From Hydrogenophaga palleronii_A (GTDB taxonomy: Bacteria; Pseudomonadota; Gammaproteobacteria; Burkholderiales; Burkholderiaceae_C): a DNA stretch of 64,000 nt. Each line of letters opens with the position of its first letter. Position 1 is the stretch's first letter. The stretch is taken from positions 248,001 through 312,000 of the forward strand of contig NZ_JAVDWU010000005.1 of NCBI RefSeq assembly GCF_031457455.1, given 5' to 3'. Under the pieces are notes generated by a model. The model saw only the letters and a list, made by a program, of their open reading frames with translations. It ran no database searches and was not told the DNA's origin. The position numbers were made by a program, and so were the translations under genes. Shown here in pieces: positions 17,436-26,236 of this stretch.

Positions 17436-18133
17436 GGATGACCTGCGCCTTGCACCCGGAGCAAGTAGCCCAGGCCGCGCAAGGTCACCAGCTCCACGCC
17501 GGTGCCTGCGAGGCGTTTGCGCAGGCGGTAGGCCACCACCTCGATGGCTTCGTACTGCACGTCCTGCTCGCCCGGAAACACCAGCTCGAACAGGCGCTCC
17601 TTGGACACGGCCCGACCCGGACGGCCCATCAGCGCCTGCAGCAGCGCCAGCTCACGGGGCGGCAGGTCCAGCACCTGCGATCCCCAGTGCACCGCACCAC
17701 TCTCGCGGTCCAGTTGCAGCGCGCCGATGGAAGGCATGTGGCTGTTGACCATGTCGCCCTCGCTGGCTGCCGGTGCGCTGCGACGCACCAGTGCGCGCAG
17801 CCGAGCCTCCATCTCATCGAGGTCAAAAGGCTTGGCCAGGTAGTCATCGGCACCGGTGTTCAGGCCGATGACACGGTCGCCCACCGTGCCCCTGGCCGTC
17901 AGGATGAGCACCGGCGTCTTCCAGCCGCGCTGGCGCGCCAGCGTGAGCACCTGCAGGCCGTCCATGTGGGGCAGGGTGAGGTCGAGCGCCACCACGTCGG
18001 GCTGGCAGGCCGCCCACTGATCCAGGGCCTCGCCGCCATCGCTGCAGGTGGCGATGTCGAATCCGCGCCGGGAAAGGCTGCGCACCAGCGTGGCTTGCAG
18101 GGTGGGGTCGTCTTCAATCAGCAGCAGTTTCAT
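17432..18133 (-). CDS. tctD: Response regulator, OmpR family, TctD-like
   Basis: 233-residue two-domain regulator. The receiver has an acidic pocket (IEDD, residues 7-9) and Asp51 (VALDLTLPHMDG), then conserved Thr and Lys (ILTARG, DYLAKPFD). The C-terminal winged-helix DNA-binding domain contains LPPRELALLQALM and YRLRKRL. Divergent from tctC. A perfect palindrome sits just upstream, overlapping the expected ribosome-binding region, suggesting autoregulation. Confidence 0.88.
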   Translation of the reverse strand: MKLLLIEDDPTLQATLVRSLSRRGFDIATCSDGGEALDQWAACQPDVVALDLTLPHMDGLQVLTLARQRGWKTPVLILTARGTVGDRVIGLNTGADDYLAKPFDLDEMEARLRALVRRSAPAASEGDMVNSHMPSIGALQLDRESGAVHWGSQVLDLPPRELALLQALMGRPGRAVSKERLFELVFPGEQDVQYEAIEVVAYRLRKRLAGTGVELVTLRGLGYLLRVQGAGHP

Positions 18134-18139
18134 GAGCGA

Positions 18140-18157
18140 CCTAGGGTCAACCCTAGG
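18140..18157. promoter_or_regulatory. Perfect palindrome upstream of tctD
   Basis: CCTAGGGT-CA-ACCCTAGG, two 8-bp arms with a 2-bp spacer, 7 bp upstream of the tctD start codon and inside the 190-bp tctD/tctC divergent region. The proximal AGG also overlaps the probable tctD ribosome-binding site. A good candidate operator, for TctD itself or another factor. Confidence 0.6.
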
Positions 18158-18323
18158 AATGTGGACAGGCGTTTGACAGTTAGGCGGACCACCATTGGCA
18201 CGTGTCCGGCGGCTTCCAGCCTGTCGGCCATTAAATGGTTGAGGCCTTGCATTTTGCTGTCAAAGCCCGAGGCCATGTTCCCACCACCCGCCAAGCAATA
18301 GCGGGTTCACCCAGGAGACTTTC

Positions 18324-19316
18324 ATGACACACATTTCCACTTTGGCCCGCTGGGCTGCTCCCGCCGGACTGTCCATGGCCGTGCTTTCCAGTCCGGCATG
18401 GGCTTTCCAGCCCGGCAGCACCGAGTGCATTGCGCCGGCTGGCGCAGGCGGCGGCTGGGATATGACCTGCCGCCTGGTGGGCAAGGCCCTGCAGGACCAG
18501 AAGCTCATTCCCGGCACCATGCAGGTGCTCAACAAGGCCGGCGGCGGCGGTGGCGCGGCATATGCCGAAGTGGTGAACAAGCGCAATTCCGAGAACAACC
18601 TCATCGTGGCGGCCTCCACGGCGACGGCCGCCCGCCTCGGCCAGAACGCCTACCCCGGCAACGACATGACGCAGGTGCGCTGGGTGGGGGCCGTGGGCGC
18701 CGACTACGGCATGATCGCGGTCGCTGCCGACTCGCCTTTCAACACCTTGCCGGAACTCATGGCCAAGGTGAAAGCCGATCCGACCTCGATCTCGTTCGCC
18801 GGCGGATCCGCTGTGGGCGGCTGGGACCACCTGAAAGTGCTGATCGCCGCGCAGAAGGCCGGTATCACCAACGTGCGCACGATCAAGTACGTGGCGTTTG
18901 ACGGCGGCGGTGAGGCCGTGACCCAGTTGCTGGCCGGCAAGATCCAGGCCTTCACGGGCGATATCTCCGAAGCCAAGGGCTTCGTCGACGCCGGCAAGAT
19001 CAAGGTGCTGGCCGTGCTGGCGCCCGAGCGTCTGGAGGGTGAATTTGCCAAGTTTCCGACCGCGCGCGAGCAGGGCTTGAACGCCGTGGGCGCCAACTGG
19101 CGCGGCTTCTATGCCCCCGGCAAGATGAGCGACGAGGCCTATGCATTCTGGGTCAAGAGCATCGGCACGGTGTACGACTCCAAGGAATGGAAGGACATCA
19201 TGGCCAAGCAGGGCATGGCCCCGCTGAACCTGCGCGGCGAAGCCTTCGAGAAGTTCGTCAAGGAATCCGTGGGCGAGATCCAGGACTTGTCGAAAAAGAT
19301 CGGCATCGTCAAGTAA
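18324..19316 (+). CDS. tctC: Tripartite tricarboxylate transporter binding protein TctC
   Basis: 330-residue periplasmic Bug-family protein. Signal peptide ends near SSPAWA-FQ; the mature part has CIAPAGAGGGWDMTCRLVG, the tricarboxylate-binding loop. First gene of the complete tctCBA operon, divergent from tctDE. It delivers a tri- or dicarboxylate (citrate in characterised systems) to TctAB. It carries two cysteines (TECIAPA, MTCRL) that could form a disulfide. Confidence 0.9.
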   Translation: MTHISTLARWAAPAGLSMAVLSSPAWAFQPGSTECIAPAGAGGGWDMTCRLVGKALQDQKLIPGTMQVLNKAGGGGGAAYAEVVNKRNSENNLIVAASTATAARLGQNAYPGNDMTQVRWVGAVGADYGMIAVAADSPFNTLPELMAKVKADPTSISFAGGSAVGGWDHLKVLIAAQKAGITNVRTIKYVAFDGGGEAVTQLLAGKIQAFTGDISEAKGFVDAGKIKVLAVLAPERLEGEFAKFPTAREQGLNAVGANWRGFYAPGKMSDEAYAFWVKSIGTVYDSKEWKDIMAKQGMAPLNLRGEAFEKFVKESVGEIQDLSKKIGIVK

Positions 19317-19431
19317 GTGGTGACTGCCAGGGGCGGGCCGTGCCGCGCCCGTTCCCTGGCCTGCTGACGGTTGCATGGCAGCCGTCACCAGGCACCTTCC
19401 GTTTCCCAGGCACCTGATCGAGGGAGTGGTC

Positions 19432-19863
19432 ATGAGCGACCGAATTTTTGCCGGCATCGTGTTGACGGTGTCGTTGCTGATGATGTGGGCCGCCACGCTC
19501 ATCGAAGAGAGTTTCATCCAGGACCCGCTGGGCCCCAAGGCCTTTCCGCTGGTGATTGCCGGTGTGATGGCGATCTCGGCGGTGGTGATGTTCTTCAAGC
19601 CCGACAGCGAGCCCGAATGGCCCGGCCTGTACAAGGTGCTGGAACTGGTGGCCACCGTGGGCGTGTTCATCGCCTACGCGCAGATGCTGCCCATCGCCGG
19701 CTTTGTGGTTGCCACCATTTTTGCCGCCGCTTTTCTGGTGTGGCGCCTGGGCGGCCAGCCGCGTCAGGCGATCGTGGGGGGCTTCGCCATTGCGGTGGGC
19801 ATCTACCTGGTCTTCCACTTCTTGCTGGGACTGAACCTGGCCAAAGGCCCCTGGGGTTTCTGA
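19432..19863 (+). CDS. tctB: Tripartite tricarboxylate transporter small subunit TctB
   Basis: 143-residue membrane protein with four hydrophobic segments (IFAGIVLTVSLLMMWAATL, FPLVIAGVMAISAVVMFF, VLELVATVGVFIAYAQML, and the C-terminal pair). Start at 19432 is preceded by GAGGGAG. The FIQDPLGPKAFPLVIA motif is typical of TctB. Sits between tctC and tctA as expected. Confidence 0.9.
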   Translation: MSDRIFAGIVLTVSLLMMWAATLIEESFIQDPLGPKAFPLVIAGVMAISAVVMFFKPDSEPEWPGLYKVLELVATVGVFIAYAQMLPIAGFVVATIFAAAFLVWRLGGQPRQAIVGGFAIAVGIYLVFHFLLGLNLAKGPWGF

Positions 19864-19885
19864 GCCCCACGAACAGGAATTCGAC

Positions 19886-21427
19886 ATGGAAAGTCTCAAC
19901 CTTCTTGCCGATGGCTTTGCCGTCGCGCTGACCTGGCAAAACCTGCTGCTGGCCTTCGTGGGATGTCTTCTGGGCACCATGATCGGCGCGCTGCCGGGCC
20001 TGGGCCCGTCCAACGGCGTGGCCATCCTGATTCCCGTGGTGTTCAGCATGGGGCTGGGCGCCACGCCCGCACTCATCCTGCTCACCAGCGTGTATTACGG
20101 CGCCATGTACGGTGGGCGCATCTCGTCCATCCTGCTCAACATCCCGGGGGACGAACCGGCGCTCATGACCACGCTCGACGGCTACCCCATGGCGCGCCAG
20201 GGCAAGGCCGGTGAAGCGCTGGCCATCTCCGGCATTGCATCGTTCGTGGGCGCCTTCTTTGCCACCTGGGGCCTGGTGTTCCTGGCGCCTCAGCTTGTGA
20301 ACGTGGCCCTGCTGTTCGGCCCGGCCGAGTACTTCGCCATGTTCACCCTGGCCTTTGCCACGCTGGGCGGCGTCACCAGTTCCAACCAGGCCAAGGCGGC
20401 GTTTGCTGCGGCCATTGGCCTGGCACTGGCCTTCGTGGGGGTGGACGGGCAGACCGGCGTGCCACGCTTCACGGGTGGCAATGTGCACTTCTACGACGGC
20501 ATTGACTTCCTGATCGCCATCGTGGGCATGTTTGCCTTGTCTGAAGTGCTGGTGTTCATCGAAGAGCGTGGCAAGGCCCACAGCCACAGCACCCAACCGG
20601 TGACCGAACTGGGCCGCGTCACGCCGCCGTGGTCCATGCTCAAGCAGACCAGTGGTTCCATGGGGCGCGGCACGGTGCTGGGGTTCATCGCCGGTGTGTT
20701 GCCGGGTGCAGGTGCCTCGCTGGGCTCTTTCCTGGCCTACACACTCGAGAAGAAATGGCTGGGCAAAAAGGGCAATTTCGGCAAGGGTGATCCGCGCGGT
20801 GTGGCTGCACCTGAAGCCGGCAACAACGCCGCTGCCGGTGGCGCCCTGGTGCCCATGCTGGCGCTGGGTGTGCCCGGCTCCGGCACCACGGCCGTGCTGC
20901 TGGCCATGCTGCTGGCGCTCGACATCACGCCCGGGCCGCTGCTGTTCACCAACAACCCCGATGTGGTCTGGGGGCTGATCGCTGCGCTGTTCATCGGCAA
21001 CATCATGCTGCTGTTGCTGAACATCCCCATGGTGGGCATGTTCACCCGCGTGCTGCGCGTGCCACCGTACTACCTGATGCCGGCCGTGGCCATGATTTCG
21101 TTCATCGGCATCTACGCGCTGACCAACTCGACCTTCGATCTGATGCTGATGATCGGCTTCGGTGCGCTGGGCTGGGTGTTTCGCAAGCTCAACATTCCCA
21201 TGGTGCCGGTGATCCTGGGCGTGCTGCTGGGCGAGTTGATGGAGAAGAACCTGCGCCGTGCGCTCACCATCTCCGATGGGGATCTGTCCATCCTGTATGG
21301 ATCACCGCTGGCGGTCGGTTTCCTCACGGTGGCGGTGGTCGGCTTTGTGGCGCCCATTTTTGTGAGCCGTTATGTGAACTTCAAGAAGATCAAGGCGGAG
21401 ACGCACAACGACGGCACGTCGGACTGA
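19886..21427 (+). CDS. tctA: Tripartite tricarboxylate transporter large subunit TctA
   Basis: 513-residue permease with about 11-12 TM helices. Signature motifs are GALPGLGPSNGVAILIP and YYGAMYGGRISSILLNIPG in the first half, with the related GVLPGAGASLGSF and NNAAAGGALVPMLALGVPG in the second, showing the internal pseudo-repeat of this family. Catalyses Na+ or H+ coupled uptake of the TctC-bound acid. Last gene of tctCBA; a terminator follows. Confidence 0.93.
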   Translation: MESLNLLADGFAVALTWQNLLLAFVGCLLGTMIGALPGLGPSNGVAILIPVVFSMGLGATPALILLTSVYYGAMYGGRISSILLNIPGDEPALMTTLDGYPMARQGKAGEALAISGIASFVGAFFATWGLVFLAPQLVNVALLFGPAEYFAMFTLAFATLGGVTSSNQAKAAFAAAIGLALAFVGVDGQTGVPRFTGGNVHFYDGIDFLIAIVGMFALSEVLVFIEERGKAHSHSTQPVTELGRVTPPWSMLKQTSGSMGRGTVLGFIAGVLPGAGASLGSFLAYTLEKKWLGKKGNFGKGDPRGVAAPEAGNNAAAGGALVPMLALGVPGSGTTAVLLAMLLALDITPGPLLFTNNPDVVWGLIAALFIGNIMLLLLNIPMVGMFTRVLRVPPYYLMPAVAMISFIGIYALTNSTFDLMLMIGFGALGWVFRKLNIPMVPVILGVLLGELMEKNLRRALTISDGDLSILYGSPLAVGFLTVAVVGFVAPIFVSRYVNFKKIKAETHNDGTSD

Positions 21428-21480
21428 TCTTCCAGGCGATGCAGGTCCGCCAGAAAAGGCGGGCAGGGGCGGCAGGTGCG

Positions 21481-21513
21481 GCGACAATGGTCGACGGCCT
21501 GTCGCTTTTTTTT
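21481..21513 (+). terminator. Rho-independent terminator after tctA
   Basis: GCGACA (21481-21486) pairs with TGTCGC (21500-21505), with GGTC/GGCC pairing possible inside, directly followed by eight T residues. It lies about 50 bp after the tctA stop and upstream of the next gene, as expected for the operon end. Confidence 0.7.
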
Positions 21514-21575
21514 GCATGAACGCATCTCACCCCAGCACCGGGCGCTCGCCCCGTTGAACTGAAGGAGGCACATAA

Positions 21576-22142
21576 GTGAACCCACCACTCGGCTCGCCCC
21601 GTCGGCGCCATCTCCTGCTTGCGGCCAGCGCGGCGCCTGTCGGCTTGCTCGCCGCCGGTGCGGCCGGGTGTTCGCAGGCGCCAGCCAATGATCGGCGGCT
21701 GGTCTTCACGACCCTGGATCAGGCGCTGGGCGAGCTGGATCGCCTGACGCAGCCCGAAGCGTTGCCACCCGCAACCGTGTGGGGCTGGGGGCAGACCTTG
21801 GCACACTGTGCGCAGAGCGTCGAGTACTCGATGACCGGTTTCCCGCAGGCCAAGTCCCAGGTGTTCCAGCGCACGGTGGGCACGGCTGCGTTCAAGGTGT
21901 TCGCCTGGCGCGGTCGAATGACGCACGATCTCGGTGAACCCATCCCGGGTGCGCCTTCGCTGGACGCGAGCAACACCGAAGAAGCCATGGACCGCTTGAA
22001 GCGGGCGGTGCGGGCATTCACCCAATGGAATGCACCGCTTCGACCCCACTTCGCCTACGGCGAGCTGAGCAAGTCCGAGTACGAGCAAGCGCATGCCATG
22101 CACCTGGCGAATCACTTCTCCGCGTTCCGGCAGAAGACCTGA
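21576..22142 (+). CDS. Exported DUF1569-like lipoprotein
   Basis: 188 residues starting at GTG behind a strong GAAGGAGG. The N-terminus combines a twin-arginine signal (SPRRRHLLLAASAAPVG) with a lipobox LAAGAAGC, so it is probably a Tat-exported lipoprotein. The rest (LDQALGELDRLTQ, WGWGQTLAHCAQSVEYSMTGFP, HAMHLANHFSAF) resembles DUF1569, a DinB-like helical bundle with conserved His. The function of the family is unknown. Stands alone after the tct terminator. Confidence 0.7.
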   Translation: MNPPLGSPRRRHLLLAASAAPVGLLAAGAAGCSQAPANDRRLVFTTLDQALGELDRLTQPEALPPATVWGWGQTLAHCAQSVEYSMTGFPQAKSQVFQRTVGTAAFKVFAWRGRMTHDLGEPIPGAPSLDASNTEEAMDRLKRAVRAFTQWNAPLRPHFAYGELSKSEYEQAHAMHLANHFSAFRQKT

Positions 22143-22252
22143 CTTGTGAATCACGCGGGGACGTTCAGCCACCCACCTCAACCAGGCCCCGTCTTTCGCT
22201 ATGCTTGCTGCCTCGACCGCCGCTGATCACCACCCGCACGCTCTCCCACACC

Positions 22253-22768
22253 ATGTCCCCTAAGCCCAACAAAGTCGAACTGGTACTGGAAAAACTCATC
22301 TTCTCCAGCCGCTGGATTCTGGTGCCGTTTTTTCTCGGCCTCATCGTCAGCATGCTGGTGCTGCTGATCAAGTTCTTCAAGGAGATGGGGCTGCTGATTC
22401 AGGGCGCGCTGGGCATCATCGAGCACGACACGGTCATTTCCATCCTGACGCTGGTGGACACGGCGCTGATTGCGGTGCTGCTGCTGATCATCGTGTTCAG
22501 CGCCTACGAGAACTTTGTCTCGAAGCTGAGCATCGGCGACCACGAAGACCGGCCGGCCTGGATGGGCAAAGTGGGCTTCTCGGACCTGAAGATGAAGCTG
22601 ATCGGCGCCATCGTGGCCATTTCAGCGGTGGAGCTGCTCAAGGCCTTTCTGGTCAGCACCACGCTCACGGGTGAGCAGCTGGGCTGGAAGATCGCGATCC
22701 ACCTGACCTTCGTCGTTTCGGGTCTGTTGTTCGCTCTGGCTGACTGGATTTCCGACCAGCGCAAGTAG
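22253..22768 (+). CDS. UPF0114 (YqhA-like) membrane protein
   Basis: 171-residue inner-membrane protein of the TIGR00645/UPF0114 family. The N-terminal signature VELVLEKLIFSSRWILVPFFLGL is distinctive. Three to four TM helices (residues 19-38, 63-86, 115-135, 145-160). Function uncharacterised. Convergent with the large regulator gene, 30 bp apart. Confidence 0.85.
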   Translation: MSPKPNKVELVLEKLIFSSRWILVPFFLGLIVSMLVLLIKFFKEMGLLIQGALGIIEHDTVISILTLVDTALIAVLLLIIVFSAYENFVSKLSIGDHEDRPAWMGKVGFSDLKMKLIGAIVAISAVELLKAFLVSTTLTGEQLGWKIAIHLTFVVSGLLFALADWISDQRK

Positions 22769-22798
22769 GTACCCACTCGCCTTGCGGATGAGTCACTC

Positions 22799-25700
22799 TC
22801 AGCGCCGCCCTTGCGCGAGGCGGCGCACATTTGAATATTCGCCCCCGGTTGGCCCATCCATTTCCAGCAACCGGGTGGCGTTGCATTGATTCACCACCTC
22901 CTGCGCTCGCCGCTGATCGTGCCGCTGGATCATCAGATCAGCCAGCCGGCGCATCAGCGGCTCCGAGGCAGGATCGGTATCAAAAAGAACTTCCATCAGG
23001 GTCAACTCTGCCTCGGCGTCGCCCAGTTCCTGAGCGATCTGTTGTGCTGCCTGGGCCACCCGACGGCGCCACCGCGCGCGCGCCAGCCGAACCCAGGGCG
23101 CGTCGTCACCGGCCAGAAAACACCCGCGCGCCAGGGCGCACAGTGCTTTTGCTCTGGTGGCGGCTGTGCCTTCTGCGTGCTCCATCAAGACAGACAAGGC
23201 GCCCAGATCGGTCCACACCCGGTCTGCTTCCAGTGCCAGCTTGCCGCCCTCCAGCCGCAGCGTCTGCTCATCGCCCATCAGCTTGCGCAATCGGTGCAGC
23301 GTCACGTCGAACAGCTTGCGGTCGTCGCTGCTTTGGGACTCTGGCCAGAGCCAGTCGATGGCGGTCTGCACCGGCAGCGGGGCGGGTGCCATGCACACCA
23401 GGGCGCGCAACAGATCCATGGGGCGCTGGGCGTTGGCGCTTGACGCGCCTTCGGTGTGTGGTGCGCTGGTGCTCAGCGTCAGCACGCCCAAAGCTTGCAC
23501 CCGAACGGGCCACGGCCAGGCGGTATGGGCCGCAGGGCTGCAACGCGGGCTCAACCGGCGCCGCACGATCAGCTCGCGCACGTAGGCGGGTTCCACGTCC
23601 AGGCTCAGGGCACGCATCGCCAGCCGCGAGAGGTTGTTGGGCATCAACCCGCCCCAGGCCCAGTGGCCATGTTGCCTTGCATAGCCGATGGCTACCTGCA
23701 GCAGACTCCGCAGCCTTGACTCATCCTCTGCCCCCAGTTCGGCCACGATGGCGCGCTGCATGTGGCAGGCCACCAGCGCGGTCACGCTGTTCAGGCGCCG
23801 GCCCACAGCAAGCGCCTCCTCGGCCTGCAGGCGCGCGGCCTCAAAATCGCCTGCCATCGCCCTCAGTTCGGCCAGCAGCCCCTGCCCAATGGCTTCAAAA
23901 AAAGCGAAGCGGTGGCGCTGGGCGTTGTCCACCGAACGTTCCAGCAGATGCAAGGCTTCGGGCAGCCGGCCGGCCAGGGCCGCTCGCCAGCCTGCAAGAA
24001 AGTCGTACTGCGCCCCGTCGATCCGCCCCAACGCAGGCAGACGGGGTTCCAGCGACTGCAGTTGCTGATCCAGTGCGGCCAGGTCGCCGCGCACGCCGTG
24101 CACGTAAGCGCTTTGAAACGCGATCTGGTGGTCCATGGCGTGGGCACCTGTTTCGTGTGCCAGGGCGGCATAGCGTTGCAGGCACTGCAGCGCGTCTTCG
24201 GTCTGCCCCCCGATCCAATGCTGGATCGCGTCGGGCAGCATGGCCACCAGGCGGTGAAAGGGCGAGAGCCGCTCGTCGTCCAGCAGCGGGCGCAATGCCA
24301 GCATGTGCGCCCGCAAGCTTCCCATGCCGGTCATGGACGCGTGGTAGAGCCCCAGCAAGCCGCCCACCGCCAAGCGGTCGTTGCGTCGGGGCGCCAGCCG
24401 GTACAGCCGCTTCACGTTGCGCAACCAGGCTGCGAACTCGGGCGTCTGGGGATCGGAAAAAAACACGGCAGAAAACCCATAGACCCACACCTGGGCGCGC
24501 AAGACGAACGTGGGAGCCGGCCCCCGACGGCGGCGAAGTTCACGCAGGCGGTGCAGCCAGGTCTCCAGCACGCGGAAGTCGTCGCAGGCAAAGGTGTTGG
24601 CCTCCACCGCGCCGCACCAGCTCCGGTACAGGCCTTCGGTGTTTTCTTCTGCCGTGAAGCCCTGGTAGGCGTGCTCGAACTCGCGGGCACTGGCGCGCAC
24701 ATCCTGCGCCAGCAATGCGCTCGCATGCCAGTAGCGAACCCAGGGCTTGCGGTCGTGCTCAGGCAGAGCCTTCACCCAAGCCATGAGCGTGAGAAAGCGC
24801 CCCTCGCGCAACAGGCGCGGGCCTTCCTTCTGCACCAGAGCCTCCAGCCCGGGAAAATCCCCCGTGGCCATGAACAGACTCGCCGCAGCCTCGGGCAGAC
24901 CCTCTTCTTGAACCTTCCGCGCCAGCGCCCGGAGATGGGCGCCCAATTGCTCCTGGCCCCAGACCTCAAGCGAGCGCTGGCGAAGAAACTCGCGCAGCAG
25001 GCGGTGGTAGCGCCACAAGGGTTCGCGGCCCGTGTCCACGCTCAGCAACAGTGAACGGCGGGAAAGCTCGGCGATGGCCCGAGCCACATCCACCTGCGGC
25101 AGCGCCTCGCGCATCAGCCTGGCCGACACCTGAGGCAGCCATGCGCTGGTCAGCATGAAGGCTTGCAGTTCGCTTGGCAGCCGCTCGAACAGCTCCGCCG
25201 ACAGAAAGCCGAATACCGTGCTGGCCGTACCGCTGGGCACCACTTGAGGCAGGCTGCTGGGCTCGCGCCGGTCGATGGCCAGGGCAAATGTGAGTGCCCC
25301 GACCCAGCCTTCGCACCATTGGTGCCAGTGCGCAGCCTGCTTGTCCAGGTTGCGCTTCGCCGCTGAAGGATGCAAGGCCAGCAAGGAGCGGACTTCATCG
25401 CCGCTCAGTGCCAGATCGGAAAAGTCCAGCGTGGCCAGACGGCCCCGCACCCGTGCCGCATCGAACGGGGGCGGTGGGGCATGGCGGCTCAACACCCAGA
25501 TGGCCGCACCCTGGGGCAGTTCGTCCAGCGCCAGCGCCAGCGCAGACTGCAGCGGGCTGGTCTCTGCCATGCGGTGCCAGTCGTCGAGCACCAGCACAAA
25601 GCCTTGGGGCAACCGGGCCGCCAGCGCACGAAACCAGGCACGGGCAAAGTCGTCCAGCCCTGCGACCACCTCACGGCTGTAGACGGGCAGCGGTGGTGTG

Positions 25701-26029
25701 CCGCGCCGCGCTGGCCAGCTGGCTGCAGCCTGGGCCAGGAAGTAAAAGAAGCTGCCCGGATCGGCGTCGCCCGAATCCAGCTGCAACCAGCAGGCGGGTC
25801 GCTGCAACGCCCGGAGCGCAGTGGCCGCCAGCACGGTCTTGCCACTCGCGGCCGGGCTGGCCACCCAAAGCCCGGCGGGCGCCGCCGCCATGCGCTGCAG
25901 CAGGTGCGGCCTGATCAGCGTGCTGGGCAACGGCGTGGGCGCCGTGAGCTTGGCCAGCGGAGCGGGCGTGTTCCTTCTCTGGGCCATGGCAGTGACCGGG
26001 TGTGGGTGGAATGGAGAGAAGAGTGCCAT
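22799..26029 (-). CDS. Large MalT/SARP-type transcriptional regulator with NTPase and BTAD domains
   Basis: 1076 residues. Residues about 25-330 form a MalT-like STAND NTPase (LPSTLIRPHLLQRM, degenerate P-loop VASPAASGKTVLAA, Walker B VLVLDDWHRM). The middle (about 350-820) is helical, TPR-like. The C-terminus has a winged-helix-like segment (LRALVCMAPAPLPVQTAIDWLWPE, VTLHRLRKLMGD) followed by a bacterial transcriptional activation domain. It resembles LAL/SARP regulators, with no LuxR HTH seen. Divergent from a secreted repeat protein it probably controls. The P-loop lacks its first glycine, so ATP use should be tested. Confidence 0.75.
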   Translation of the reverse strand: MALFSPFHPHPVTAMAQRRNTPAPLAKLTAPTPLPSTLIRPHLLQRMAAAPAGLWVASPAASGKTVLAATALRALQRPACWLQLDSGDADPGSFFYFLAQAAASWPARRGTPPLPVYSREVVAGLDDFARAWFRALAARLPQGFVLVLDDWHRMAETSPLQSALALALDELPQGAAIWVLSRHAPPPPFDAARVRGRLATLDFSDLALSGDEVRSLLALHPSAAKRNLDKQAAHWHQWCEGWVGALTFALAIDRREPSSLPQVVPSGTASTVFGFLSAELFERLPSELQAFMLTSAWLPQVSARLMREALPQVDVARAIAELSRRSLLLSVDTGREPLWRYHRLLREFLRQRSLEVWGQEQLGAHLRALARKVQEEGLPEAAASLFMATGDFPGLEALVQKEGPRLLREGRFLTLMAWVKALPEHDRKPWVRYWHASALLAQDVRASAREFEHAYQGFTAEENTEGLYRSWCGAVEANTFACDDFRVLETWLHRLRELRRRRGPAPTFVLRAQVWVYGFSAVFFSDPQTPEFAAWLRNVKRLYRLAPRRNDRLAVGGLLGLYHASMTGMGSLRAHMLALRPLLDDERLSPFHRLVAMLPDAIQHWIGGQTEDALQCLQRYAALAHETGAHAMDHQIAFQSAYVHGVRGDLAALDQQLQSLEPRLPALGRIDGAQYDFLAGWRAALAGRLPEALHLLERSVDNAQRHRFAFFEAIGQGLLAELRAMAGDFEAARLQAEEALAVGRRLNSVTALVACHMQRAIVAELGAEDESRLRSLLQVAIGYARQHGHWAWGGLMPNNLSRLAMRALSLDVEPAYVRELIVRRRLSPRCSPAAHTAWPWPVRVQALGVLTLSTSAPHTEGASSANAQRPMDLLRALVCMAPAPLPVQTAIDWLWPESQSSDDRKLFDVTLHRLRKLMGDEQTLRLEGGKLALEADRVWTDLGALSVLMEHAEGTAATRAKALCALARGCFLAGDDAPWVRLARARWRRRVAQAAQQIAQELGDAEAELTLMEVLFDTDPASEPLMRRLADLMIQRHDQRRAQEVVNQCNATRLLEMDGPTGGEYSNVRRLAQGRR

Positions 26030-26150
26030 TCGGTTCTAACGCAGATCGCGCGCGAACGGCCCCTGAATGTTGGTCATGTGTCCCCTGGCTTGATGAGCAA
26101 AGCGCCCGATCTGTAGGAAGGCTGTAGGGCTTCCCCAAACACACTGGTTT

Positions 26151-26197
26151 CCAGACACACCGGGCGAAAAACCCGTCTGCCTCATGACGGTGTCTGG
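26151..26197. promoter_or_regulatory. Inverted repeat in divergent promoter region
   Basis: CCAGACAC (26151-26158) and GTGTCTGG (26190-26197) are perfect 8-bp arms enclosing a smaller CGGG/CCCG stem (26161-26175). Lies 40 bp upstream of the secreted repeat-protein gene, in the 207-bp region shared with the large regulator. Candidate operator or leader hairpin. Confidence 0.45.
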
Positions 26198-26236
26198 TCT
26201 CACCACGTTTCTTTGCGCTTGTTCTGGAGGTTCACC

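Noticed and set aside
18173..18200. TTGACA at 18173 as a sigma-70 promoter for tctC
   Set aside because: No convincing -10 hexamer at the right distance, so not annotated.
22831..24657. Plus-strand open frame of 608 codons antisense to the large regulator
   Set aside because: No signal, domain or ribosome-binding site; Pro/Arg/Ala-rich composition typical of antisense frames in GC-rich DNA.
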